This document shows positions 33,063-43,265 of a stretch of 43,313 nt of DNA, one piece after another. Each line of letters begins with the position of its first letter. Position 1 is the stretch's first letter. This stretch comes from Zygnema cylindricum (taxonomy: Eukaryota > Streptophyta > Zygnematophyceae > Zygnematales > Zygnemataceae), in assembly GCA_037447655.1 (NCBI GenBank), contig JBBHKE010000905.1, forward strand, positions 302,454-345,766. Direction: 5' to 3'. The translations under genes and the position numbers were made by a program. The notes beneath the pieces were generated by a model, which worked only from the letters and a program-made list of their open reading frames with translations, was not told the origin of the DNA and did no database searches.

Positions 33063-34121
33063 ATAGACGTACAGTACACACTGTTGTACGTATCGTAGCG
33101 GGTTGGACTGGTGGACGATGTGAATCGTCTCGATACAGCCGATATCCGATGCAATGTGGCTGACGTGGCAGGTGATGCCAGAGGACACACTTCGATGACG
33201 AAGACCATTTTTACTTTTTTAGGGCATTTTGTCGCTCATCTCAGTTGCTGGTGGATCCACAACCCTTAACTATTGACGCTTTGTTTAAAACTGTGTTTCA
33301 TGCTTGGAAGTGAAAAATTCAACAACTTTTCAACAACTATTACACTTTTCATTACCCTTAATTTAAATTGATACTGTTGTGTGTTTTTCTCTCATTTGAC
33401 TCTTGAAGATATTTTTCCATTTTTCACCTCAAAAGTTTCAAACACACATGGTTTATACAACAAGTACAGTGCTAAACCAAGATTGAAAAAAGTAAAAACT
33501 GCTAAGGAGTCAGGTTTTACAATTATGAAGGTTTTAGTTTCGGTCAAGAAACGCAAGAGTTTGAGCAGATGATAGGTTGACGAAAGAAAAGAGCTTTCTT
33601 CAATTTTTTGCGACATTTTTTGGGAAAAAATCTTGAAAGTCACATTAAGTTACAAACAAAAATTCTTAATCTGAGTAGTATTATATGAATTACAACGATG
33701 AAAAACTCGGGAATATGGTATCACCAAATTATAAATTTATGAAATTGGTAAACCTTGGTACTCCAAAAATTGCATTATTTCTCAATAAAAACAGCAAAAA
33801 AAAAGACGCACAAAATGGAACCCCAAAGACCATAAGAATGGTTAACACATTTTAACAAGAAAAAAAAAATCATAAATTAAGTTATTAAAACGGCACTGGA
33901 AGAAACACATGAAAAACAATACATTGCAAAGAATGCGTTGCAAAAATCACATAGAGAATTACAAAAAGTAATTGCTGATAAATTTACATTTAAAAACCCT
34001 TTACATTTAGGAAAAAAAAAAAACAACCTAGACCCGATAATCAAAACCGACAAGCCAGACATATAAGAGAGAAAGAACAGAAAAAAAAGGGGAAAGAAAA
34101 AAAAACTAAAAAAAATAAAAT

Positions 34122-35510
34122 TTAAGATGCAAAATCTCCCCATTCGTCCTTCAAATCATCATCCTTATCCTCTTCTTTATCAAAACTTTCCGATTCTTTC
34201 AAATTCTCCACATTCTTCCGGTAAATCCCATTTTTACCGACATTCCCAAAATTTTCCATATTTCCGATATTCTCAACAACACCGTTTTTGTCAACATTCC
34301 CATTTTCTAAAGGATGATTCCCGACGACCCTAATTTCTGGAAACTCTAATTTTCCTCCGGGGTCCTTTTCCGGAATCGTTAAATGATTTGTTAACATAAA
34401 TGAAAGATCAGTCACGTTTTTTAATAAATTTTTGACCTCATTTTTTAAATCAGTTCCCGTTTCTAAAACCGGTTTTTTATCCGTCAATGTCAAACCCAGT
34501 CCACTCAATTGACTAAAAAAATCTTCTTTTTCACTTTCGGCACTAGAAATGGAAATATCGTGACCAACACTGCAAAAAAAAAAAAAAACAAAGTCAAAAA
34601 AAAGAAAGCCCAACTATAAAAGTCAAAAAAAAAGTCAAGAAAAAAGACAGAAGAGATTCCTAAAAGAAGAAACGAAAAAAAAATGAAAAAAAACTAAAAA
34701 GAAGTCAAAAAAAATAATAAGAGGAAAGAATGATAAACTTCTTCATTTGTTGTTTGACGAGTTTAAACTTGCTGCATTTGTTTCAGTCCCTCCTCCCTTC
34801 CCCTCCCTCTCCCTCGACATTTCCCTCTTCCTCTCCCACTTCCTCTACCCCCCCTTTCCCCCTTCTCTCCCTCTCTCTCCCTCACCCTCACCCTCAGCCT
34901 CACCCTCACCCTCACCCTCCCTCTCCCTCTCCCCCTCCCTTGCACCGTACCACTCTCCCTCCACCCCCTACTTTATCTCTCACCTCCCTCTCGGAGAGTG
35001 CGATCCGAACATGTGAAGTTGCGTCGGAGAGGGCGCAAAAGACGAAAAAAGTGACATCTGTCCCGTAGGAACTTTCTCGGAAGTTGCATTCCCACCGAGA
35101 AAAAAGTCATCCTCCGAAATGGTTTGGTCTCCAGAATTTGTCTTCTTCGAAAAATCCAAATCAGGAACGGGAGACGGAACGGAATTTAAGGAATTGGAGT
35201 TCGCGGAGGATTTCTGGTATACAGAAAAACAGAAAAAAAATAAGAGAGGGGAGAGGGAAAAAGAGAGCGAGGGGGAGAGGGAGAGGAAAAGGGCGAGGGA
35301 GAGGGCGAGGGCGAGGGCGAGGGCGAGGGCGAGAGCGAGGGCGAGGGAGAGGGAGAGGGAGAGGGAGAGGGAGAATTGGAGTTCGCGGAGGATTTCTGGT
35401 ATACGGAAAAACAGAAAAAAAATAAGAGAGGGGAGAGGGAAAAAGAGAGCGAGGGGGAGAGGGAGAGGGGAGGGAGAGGGAGAGGGAGAGGGCCAGGGAG
35501 AGGGAGAGGG

Positions 35511-35596
<86 letters not shown>

Positions 35597-35968
35597 TCAG
35601 ACCTTCTCTCCCTCCAAGCCCAATGATGCCACAAATCTCCTCTCCGCCTCCCCCCCCTTCAGGTCAGCCTTCCGTTGACCTTGTGACGTGGCATCTGCCA
35701 CGTGGCAGATTGACTTTCCACATGCCAGACAAATGAGTGGTCGGTTCACACGTGCGAGCGGTACGGAACAGTACGGACAGCTGGAGGGGTTTCCGAGGGC
35801 GGGGAGGAATTCAGGGAGAGTTTTGAGGGGGGGGTGGAGGGGGTCGGAGGAGAGGGAGGGAGAGGAGGGTGAGGGGGAGGAGGAGGAGGGGAGAGGAGGG
35901 ATGGCTTGGAGGAGGAGGGAGCGGACGGTGGAGGGTCTAAAAGGAGGAAGGGAAATGGAGGTGGTCAT
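34122..35968 (-). CDS. Uncharacterised protein with CxxC zinc-binding motif and acidic WGDF tail (three exons)
   Basis: Minus-strand exons 35603-35968, 34984-35213 and 34122-34569 join in phase to about 347 residues. The N-terminal 60 residues are Pro/Ser-rich (MTTSISLPPFRPSTVRSLLL). A four-cysteine module CPYCSVPLARVNRPLICLAC, followed by GKSIC, follows and probably binds zinc. Exon 2 is Ser-rich with SEDDFFLGG. Exon 3 has EDFFSQLSGLGLTLTD, a predicted helical stretch near NEVKNLLKNVTDLSF, an Asn/Gly/Val-rich repeat, and the acidic C-terminus DDDLKDEWGDFAS. WGDF fits the WxxF motif that binds clathrin-adaptor ear domains, so a trafficking role is possible but only inferred. The exon 1 donor (GAAG|GTCTGA) is weak; the other junctions are good. 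The second acceptor region is duplicated in intron 1. Family not recognised. Confidence 0.7.
35194..35470 (-). repeat. Tandem duplication of the exon 2 acceptor region
   Basis: About 90 bp containing the start of exon 2, its acceptor (TATACCAG on the minus strand) and the neighbouring polypyrimidine tract occur at about 35194-35282 and again at about 35371-35465, with one base difference in the first 60. They are separated by a GAGGGC repeat. The upstream copy has its own acceptor but no matching exon end. Confidence 0.9.
35500..35594. repeat. (GA)n microsatellite
   Basis: More than 30 nearly perfect GA dinucleotides, in intron 1 of the minus-strand gene and within 10 bp of the exon 1 donor. 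Wider GA-rich sequence covers 35240-35510 and 35800-36220. Confidence 0.97.
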
Positions 35969-36538
35969 ATTGGTTGGGAGAGGGAGGGGAAGGATTTGCT
36001 AGGAAATGAGGGGGAGGGGGGAGAGGGAAGGCAGAGGGAGAAGAGAGGGAAAGGAGAAATAGGCGGAGGGTTGATGATAGAGGAAGTGGGAGAGAGAGAG
36101 AAGGAAAGGGAGGGGTGGAGGGAGAGACAAGGAGGAGAGTCACGTCATGGGAGATGGACAAGATGGCGGGATATGGGAGGGAGGGGAGGGAGGGGAGGGA
36201 GGGAGAGAGAGAGAGAGTTTAGTTCCATGCTTCAGCAGTTGCAGTTAAAAAGAAGTCAAATTAAACTGCCGCCTTGTGGCAGTTTCCGGGAATGTAATCT
36301 TTCTCCTGTACGGCATAGTTGTACGGAAAGAGGACGAGGTTTTACGGAACAGTTGACGTTTAGGGTTTCATAAACAACACCTTCTGGTTATATTATATAT
36401 CGTATTAGTATTATATTATATATCGTAATAATATTATATTATATATCGTATTAGTATTGTATTATATATCGTATAAGCATTGTATATCATGTTAGTATGA
36501 TGTTTCATTTATATGCTACAGTACAGTACACCGTGTAT

Positions 36539-36748
36539 GTATCGCTATTAGGGTTAATGTTTTTTAGTCAGATAAAAAAAAAATTCTCCGTACACACTTG
36601 TCGGATTGTGGATCTGACGGTTGCGATTGAAAGATAAGATTCTCAGCTTCCGACTGGCGGTTTAAAATTGAAAATTCGACATGTGTGCACGGAGAAAAGA
36701 TGTTTTAAGTGGCGGAAAAAACATTAACACTAATAGCGATTCACAGTG
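36539..36748. mobile_element. MITE, group M1
   Basis: 210 bp with TA on both sides, from CACCGTGTATGTATCGCTATTAG to the inverse CACTGTGAATCGCTATTAG. The M1 arms TCTCCGTACACACTTGTCGG and GACATGTGTGCACGGAG pair. A more decayed M1-like sequence follows at about 36760-36958. Confidence 0.8.
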
Positions 36749-37172
36749 TACTGTCTGTAGAGTTCCGGATTTCGTTTACTCTACGTTATTTATGTTTCTT
36801 CCGCCTCTTAAATCAATCTTTTGCCCGTACACGTGTCTGAATTATGTTTTGAGATCGCCAATTCAAAGGTAAGGATCTGAGATGCCATCGCAGCCGTCGG
36901 ATGAATTATCCATTGAGTGTGCACGATAAAGTGGATTGCGAGTGGCCAGAAAAACATGAGAGTTGATCTTGCATGTTGTTTTGTGTCCTACTGCCGCAAA
37001 CGTCAGCAAATTTAAATAAATAACATGACGAACAAAAGATGCACGTCATTCGTATATAAAGGTACGATTACAATGAAATCTTACGAAAACTTTGACCGCA
37101 AACCTTCTGACACACTACATATGTTTCGGGAATTGACATTCGCATACGTCATTTTCTTGGGCGCAAATGAAA

Positions 37173-37461
37173 CATAGTTCAAAAGTAGGCGTTTTTATGG
37201 TAGGCCTTTGTTCTGCGCCTTTATCGCAAAGTTGTGTTATGGGCTTTTCATGTGATCTTCTTAGATCGCTACTTTGATCAGAGACCGTCCGATCGTCCGA
37301 ATCTGACGGTGTAAATACAAATTTTTCGTCCGAATGTTTTAATTGGTCCAATTTTTGGTCCGAATAGGTCCGAATACAATATGGGTCTTAAGGTCATATT
37401 GTATGTTTTGCATACAATAGGCATATTGTATGGGCCTACTTCCACCTACTTTTGAACTATG
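37173..37461. mobile_element. hAT-like non-autonomous element, copy 2, with 8-bp target duplication
   Basis: A 289-bp element with 19-bp terminal inverted repeats (CATAGTTCAAAAGTAGGCG at the left; the right is the inverse with GTG). It is flanked by a perfect 8-bp direct repeat AAATGAAA (37165-37172 and 37462-37469), the size made by hAT transposases. It shares blocks with 7662-8228. Non-coding. Confidence 0.85.
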
Positions 37462-37846
37462 AAATGAAACAAAAACCGTACAAATGTGTCAAAATTTGAC
37501 GGCCAACCTTTTTGACTAGTCTTGACCACTGAATATGGATGATATGGCACGCGGCCATCTAGTTTTCTACCGCGAACGCTAAGTCGTGTAAATCCAACGG
37601 GTGACCACTGACCAGGCCGTCGAATGCTTTCGAACGCCAACTGCAACAACTACATGGAAACAAAAGTGTTGGTTTCAAACCTTTCTAGTACTCTCTTACT
37701 AAACTGGAGCTTCACGTGAATGGAATTTAAAATTTTCAAAGCTCCCGCGTTCTTGTCTTGTTTTGGCGGAAAAGCTTTTCGTCTTTCGAATGGCTTTTAC
37801 TTTCCCCAATCTCCACTGTCATTCTATTTCGTCCCATCTATCTTAT

Positions 37847-37952
<106 letters not shown>

Positions 37953-37999
37953 TTTATATAGCCTTCCATAACTCTCCCAATGTATATAAATGATAAGTG

Positions 38000-39400
38000 A
38001 AATCATTATTATTTAATATCTCATTTGTTTGATTACACTTTAAATGATGCATGTTTTGCGAGATATTTGTAAAAAAAACATTTCGCGAGCCCTTACAAAT
38101 TCTCAATGGTTTCATGGTGTAGAAACTATTGAAGTCTATATTAAGGCATGTACTATCATTGGGTGAACTTATGTCTGGATGTGGATGTGTGACCACACTA
38201 TAATGGTGTGCACATAAGGGTTGCGTTTCGATTGTTGGATACGTTGGTTTAGTCAAAGACTCGTAGCTACAACATGAGTTTTGTAGAGTTCAAGTGTAAA
38301 GTATTGATGTGAATAGTAGTGAAGTTTAGTGTTGAAGTTGTACATTAAGGAAGTATCATCAACGATTTCGGTGAGTTTTTCAAGTGAAAAAAACAAACGG
38401 TTTAAGTGGGACGTGTGGCAATAAGTTAATAATACTATACTTAGGACCATGTCGAGTAGACAAAAATATAGTTGATTATGGTAAAGGTGCTAAGGTTGAT
38501 CTCTAGCAATTGCCATTAACATTTTAAGCTAGATCTGCAATTGTGACTCGATATAATGCTCTACTTTTAGCTAAATTTAACTTGACTTTATCTTCAATAT
38601 TGATGGTTATGGATTCTTATGCATATTGAGCAGCTTATTGTAATTTGTGCTATTTTTTGTTATCGAACTAAGTTTTCAATGTTGTAATAAACAAATTTAA
38701 GTGTATTGCATGCTAAGAATTATGTTAATCGTGATGAAATATTCAATAATATCCACACTAATTTCACCAAACAAAGTTGTTAAATCTAATTACCCTAACT
38801 GAGATAACTGCTATAAGTTGGACATTGTGATAATTTTACCTAGAATTCATACTAGTTTGAAAAAACCCACACTAGTTTGCCTAAGGTTCTACCACAATAA
38901 CTATTGAAAGTGTTAATTTTCTCTCTTAAAGCTTATATCTAAATTCACATCCTTAAAATCCTAAACGCTACTATAGAAGTACATGTACTTCATTGTACTT
39001 TATAAATGACGTTATGATCTTTGTAGTGGAATGTACAATACCTTGTTTAGTATGGAACGATACTTAGTGGAATGTACATACCTCTTGTAGTATAGACATG
39101 ACTCTCAGTGGATTTCTTGTTTCACGGTTCTATAAAAGTCACTTGTCTCACATGTATTATTAATAAATTACAAAAGGACATCTGATGACAAAACTTCTTG
39201 CCTACTTTTCTTTGTTTTGTCATCTATTTATTTTCTGTCTTTTCTTTATTTTTTGGCCTTTGATGGCCTCTCTTTCTATAATAACTATGGTGAGCCTCAC
39301 TAAATATGGTGAGTATTTAAGTGGTATATAAGAAGCATTTTAAGGGAATGTGTGACAATTGCGACAATGTTTTTACCGTTAACCACACTAATTATCATGA
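38000..39400. other. Intergenic, no gene recognised
   Basis: AT-rich sequence with no coding exon, RNA gene or element end that I can support. Confidence 0.45.
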
Positions 39401-39404
39401 ACAG

Positions 39405-39605
39405 AGGAAGGGGGAGAGGGAGAGGGAGAGGGAGTGGGAGAGGGAGAGGGGAGAGGGAGAGGGAGAGGGAAAGGGAGAGAGAGGAAAGGGGGGAGCGGGA
39501 GTGCGAGGGGGGGGGGGAGGGGGGGCAGGAGAGGCAGGGGATGGGTTAAGGGCAGGGTGAGGGGGGAGGGGGAGGGGGAGGGGAAGGGAGGAGGGAAAGG
39601 GTGGT
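39405..39605. repeat. GA/G-rich polypurine tract
   Basis: 200 bp, grading from GAGGGA repeats to G-rich runs (39505-39535). It borders the group M3 element at 39662. Confidence 0.95.
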
Positions 39606-39661
39606 GAGATATCAACCCTTTAAAAAAATGAACGAGAGGAGAAGATAAAGTCGAAAAAAGA

Positions 39662-39894
39662 GGCATACGCAGATGTCAAAAAAACGCGACGGCGTACGAT
39701 TTGAACAGTTTCGTACATATACATGTTGTAGTATGGACATATTATGTGCTGAAAATTTTTACAAAGCAGTTTACAAATTAGAGTACATGATAAATTAGAA
39801 TCATGGTGTACCCGAAAAAACACAATTTACCGTAAAGTACGCTAATTGTTTCATTACGCTATCTATTTCATTACGCTAATAGCGATTCACGGTG
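39662..39894. mobile_element. MITE-like element, group M3 (copy 2, inverted)
   Basis: Inverted relative to 6621-6854 and similar along about 233 bp. The right end is the inverse of CACCGTGAATCGCTATTAG, followed by TA. As in the other copy, the left end is not an inverted repeat of the right end. Confidence 0.65.
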
Positions 39895-39928
39895 TACTGT
39901 TCTCTGCAGGACTCCTGCAATAGTGAAT

Positions 39929-40009
<81 letters not shown>

Positions 40010-40060
40010 CCTCCCTCACAGTCTCTCCTCGCGCGCTCTCTCTCTCTCCCTCTCTCGCAC
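39929..40060. repeat. (CT)n microsatellite
   Basis: Two long CT runs (39929-39960 and 39962-40006) and a CT-rich extension to 40060. Confidence 0.97.
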
Positions 40061-40950
40061 GTGCGACATGGTTCATTCTTCACGCGTTCTGTCTTCAGCT
40101 CTCCGTTCCGCTTGCCACGTGTCATCTTCTCACACGTGTCAACCGACACTGGCACGAGACACAGTCACGAAAGCGCAGTGCCACCTGGCAGGCCGGGTTC
40201 GCACGTGTGAAATTTGGGAGCGATCTCTCTCTCTCCGGACATCGAGAAATTTTCAGACGGTGGGTCCAGATATTCTTGGATTTTTTTTATTTTTTTTGTA
40301 TTAAATTGGTGTGTTTTTTTGAAGAGAAAGAAAGAGCTGAAGTGGAGTTAGCTCCTGCGTTTTTTTTTTTTTCCACATTTTTTAAGGTTTTTGAAAGCGT
40401 ATAACTGAATACAAATTACGAATAGAACGAAAGAAAAAGTAATACAATTTCAAATCCTATAATAATAATAATTATTATTATAATAATAGTAATAATAACA
40501 ATAATTATAATAATTCAAATAATTAAATAAACAGACAAACAAGCAAACAAAAGAATGACACGTCCTCAGCAAAATGCAACTGCATAGAACTTCTTTCCTT
40601 TGCTGACGCGTGGCAAAATATTTAATCTTTACAAAAAATACGTATTCTGTTCGTCCGTGCGGTACTTGTTATCGTACGGATCCGTACGACCTATCAGCAA
40701 AGTCAGGGCAATCAAATGTCGGACTGTCGGCCGCTTGTCAACAAGCCTCACGTATTGATTGGCCGTCAGCTCTACTGTCGGCCGTTGATAAAATCTGGTC
40801 GCCGCCGGTTGGTCGTTTACCGGTAACGGGATTTTCCGTACCGCTTTCGGCCAACGGCCTTTGGCGTACAACGTTCTGTACGGAAGTATTAAGTGTTTTG
40901 CAAGTTGCCGAACCAGTTAACTAAATTCGTTAACGTGGTTATCGGATTCT

Positions 40951-41268
40951 TAGCCACTTAAAACATATTTTCTCCGTACACACTTGTCAGATTGTCGATC
41001 TTACGGTTGCGATTGAAAGTTAAGATTCTCAGCTTCCAATTGGCGGTCTCAAATTGAAAATCGGACAAGTGTGTACGGAGAAAAGATGTTTTAAGTGGCT
41101 GAAACAATAAGCATCTTACGGTTCACGATGCGTAACCCGTGGGGTACGCATCTGACGGCCAAGATTCGGTAACCTGCGGGTTTTGCATCCTACGGTCACA
41201 ATGCGACGTGACCCCCAATATACACATCCTACGGCCGCGATGCGTAACCTACAGGGTACGCATCCTAT
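40951..41268. repeat. 0.32-kb direct repeat, copy 1 (M1 MITE plus flank)
   Basis: Contains a whole M1 interior (about 40951-41110) and then a GC-richer stretch of repeated words such as GCATCCTACGG and GATGCGTAAC. Roughly 94% identical by eye to 41857-42176. The outer M1 termini are lost on both sides. Confidence 0.85.
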
Positions 41269-41456
41269 CTTTAAAACACATGCGCGATGTGATTTAAAAT
41301 TAGGTTTTTTTCGATTGACAAATAGGAACATATTTTCGCACGTGCCGTAAGATTTCGACAAAAATCCTTCGATTTCCAAGGACAAAGAAAAGTACATAGT
41401 TCGCTATGTTTTGTCCGTTTGCGTTTTAATAAGACAAATTCAAGTACACAATTTGT

Positions 41457-41729
41457 TTGGATTTGTCCGTTTCGTCTAGTACGGATTTCTTTTTTTCAGG
41501 GGTCTTCAAATTCCGATGCCATTTTCACGTCGAGCGGACAGGCGACGCGAAGACAAAGTGCATCTTCTTCGACCGTGAAATTGCACAGGCTGGAAGGCGC
41601 TACGTCTACAATGTCACGGTAAGACATGCGACGTCACACGCAGGTACAAAAAACAACGTGCGACCACAGATTGTAGACGTTGACAACCGTCACAGGTACT
41701 GTCGACGTATACAATCGTCACAAGCGTAA
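41457..41729 (+). CDS. Open frame with faint RPA/OB-fold resemblance, possibly transposon-derived
   Basis: A frame of about 90 codons between the two 0.32-kb direct repeats. The segment KFRCHFHVERTGDAKTKCIF, followed at once by FDREIAQAG, recalls the pattern of replication-factor-A C-terminal OB folds (a beta strand, a TG turn, then a strand ending F-D-R). A T-rich CAG acceptor (TTTTTTTCAG) precedes it at about 41497. RPA-like genes are often carried by Helitrons, but no Helitron ends were identified. The match is weak and the frame may be chance or a gene remnant. Confidence 0.22.
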   Translation: MDLSVSSSTDFFFSGVFKFRCHFHVERTGDAKTKCIFFDREIAQAGRRYVYNVTVRHATSHAGTKNNVRPQIVDVDNRHRYCRRIQSSQA

Positions 41730-41856
41730 GTTACGATTTCGTCCTTACAGATAGGGACACTTGAACACCGGGTCCGCCGGATCCGCGCTAAAATACAAAG
41801 TAAGTTCGCTAAGTTACAAGTACATGGGGACATACCCTTAGCCATGGGTTAATGTT

Positions 41857-42176
41857 TTTTTCGACACTTAAACACCTTTTCTCCGTACACACTTGTCGGA
41901 TTGTCGATCTTACGGTTGCGATTGAAAGTTAAGATTCTCAGCTTCCAATTGGCGGTCTCAAATCGAAAATCGCACTAATGTGTACGGAGAAAAGATGTTT
42001 TAAGTGGCTGAAACGATAAGCATCCTACGGTTCACGATGCGTAACTCGTGGGGTACGCATCTGACGGCCAGGATTCGGTAACCTGCGGGGTTTGCATCCT
42101 ACGGTCACAATGCGACGTAACCCCCAATATACACATCCTACGGCCGCGATGCGTAACCTACAGGGTACGCATCCTA
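41857..42176. repeat. 0.32-kb direct repeat, copy 2
   Basis: Counterpart of 40951-41268 in the same orientation, again an M1 MITE interior plus the GCATCCTACGG-type stretch. The copies diverge at the same edges, so the duplicated unit included the MITE and its neighbour. Confidence 0.85.
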
Positions 42177-42399
42177 CGGTCATCCTCGCGCTAGGCTCAA
42201 CGACGATTAGGGCTACGAGTTATGTACGATATCTGTTTGTTTGTCCAATCAGAGAGTATGTGAAGGGACGTATGGCGCGCCAAATTGGCGCATTTGTCCC
42301 GCGTGTGTCGAGTCACCCCAACCCGTAAGACTTTGTCGATTGACTTGTGTAAGGGATGGCCTCTGCGAAGGGAGGAAGTGCGTGGTTACGCTAGACAAC

Positions 42400-42695
42400 T
42401 GAAAGCCTAAGCCTAGTGTAAAGAAGCTTTACCCTTCAATTGTACATTTGAAAGCTTAAGCCTAGTGTAAAGAAGCTTTACCGTTTAATTGTACTAACTC
42501 TAGTGGAAAGAAACTTTACCATTTTAAGTTGTACTATTTCTAGAGGAAAGAATCTTGACCCTTTTATCGGTGCTAACTCTAAAGGGAAGAAGCTTTTTTT
42601 TAATTGTTACTAACTCTTGTGGAATAAAGTTTTATCATCTTTTTGTTTCTAACTCTAGTGGAATGAAGCTTTACTCTTTTATTCGTACTTATTTT
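42400..42695. repeat. Degenerate minisatellite, about 55-bp unit
   Basis: About six units with the core TCTAGTGGAAAGAAGCTTTAC followed by TTTTAATTGTACTAAC. The first two units are most alike (CCTAGTGTAAAGAAGCTTTA). It lies about 250 bp upstream of the sulfurtransferase exon, in a probable intron or 5' region of that gene. Confidence 0.75.
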
Positions 42696-42947
42696 AGAGG
42701 TTACATCACTTTATTACTTTCGCAGAGCTACTATCCTTTCTTCGTTCTTTTATCTTTGCTAAGTATGGTTTTCGAATAACTTATTGCAGCAGCTCAAACC
42801 ATTATCAAGCACATGCACTCATATTTTTAAGGATGAATTATCCCATTTCTTCTTCTTATTTTTCCCTTTTTCTTTTCTTTATGTTTTTTTTTGTTTTGTA
42901 TTGATTTTTATTTTTATTTTGATTTTTTTTGATTTTTTTTTTTGCAG

Positions 42948-43265
42948 CTTCATTCATCGACTCCAATTTTGTCAAAAAAATCACAAAATTTTGAAACCCA
43001 AAACAAAAAAATAGATAATTTTTCGAACTTTTATCCGTTTTCCGTCCCCACCCCCTCTGTTATTTGCCACTTTTCGGAGAAAGTAACAAATTTTTCAAAA
43101 ATTTACCGGTGTTTTCCGTCCACTGAGAAAAAAATACCTTCTTTTTTTGTCCGGACGATGGCTTCCGGAGACGAAATAAAAACGGAAAACAAAGAAGATT
43201 TTAAAAACCTCGAAGGGGCGGTCGTGACTCCGGAATGGCTGGCGGAGAATCTCGAAAAGGTCAAA
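42948..43265 (+). CDS. Probable 3-mercaptopyruvate/thiosulfate sulfurtransferase, first domain exon (partial)
   Basis: The exon is bounded by a T-rich TTTTTTTGCAG acceptor (AG 42946-42947) and a donor AAA|GTAAGA (GT 43266-43267) and is open throughout. The only in-frame ATG is at 43158 (GACGATGGCT), starting MASGDEIKTENK. The sequence AVVTPEWLAENLEKVK resembles the start of the first rhodanese domain of plant STR1/MST1 (V-x-x-x-WL-x-x-NL, just before VLDA). The upstream part, with FSVPTPSVICHF and ending FFVRT before MASG, is Ser/Phe/basic-rich like an organellar targeting peptide and would need a start in an earlier exon. These enzymes transfer sulfur from mercaptopyruvate or thiosulfate; catalytic residues would be in later exons outside the window. 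Identification rests on a short match. Confidence 0.5.

Noticed and set aside
34730-35068. Plus-strand Pro/Ser/Leu-rich frames
   Set aside because: They are antisense of the intron and exon 2 of the minus-strand gene and come from a CT-rich tract.
40951-42176. Terminal direct repeats of a small LTR retrotransposon
   Set aside because: The repeats lack TG...CA ends, a primer-binding site and a polypurine tract at the expected places, and each is itself a MITE interior plus flank.
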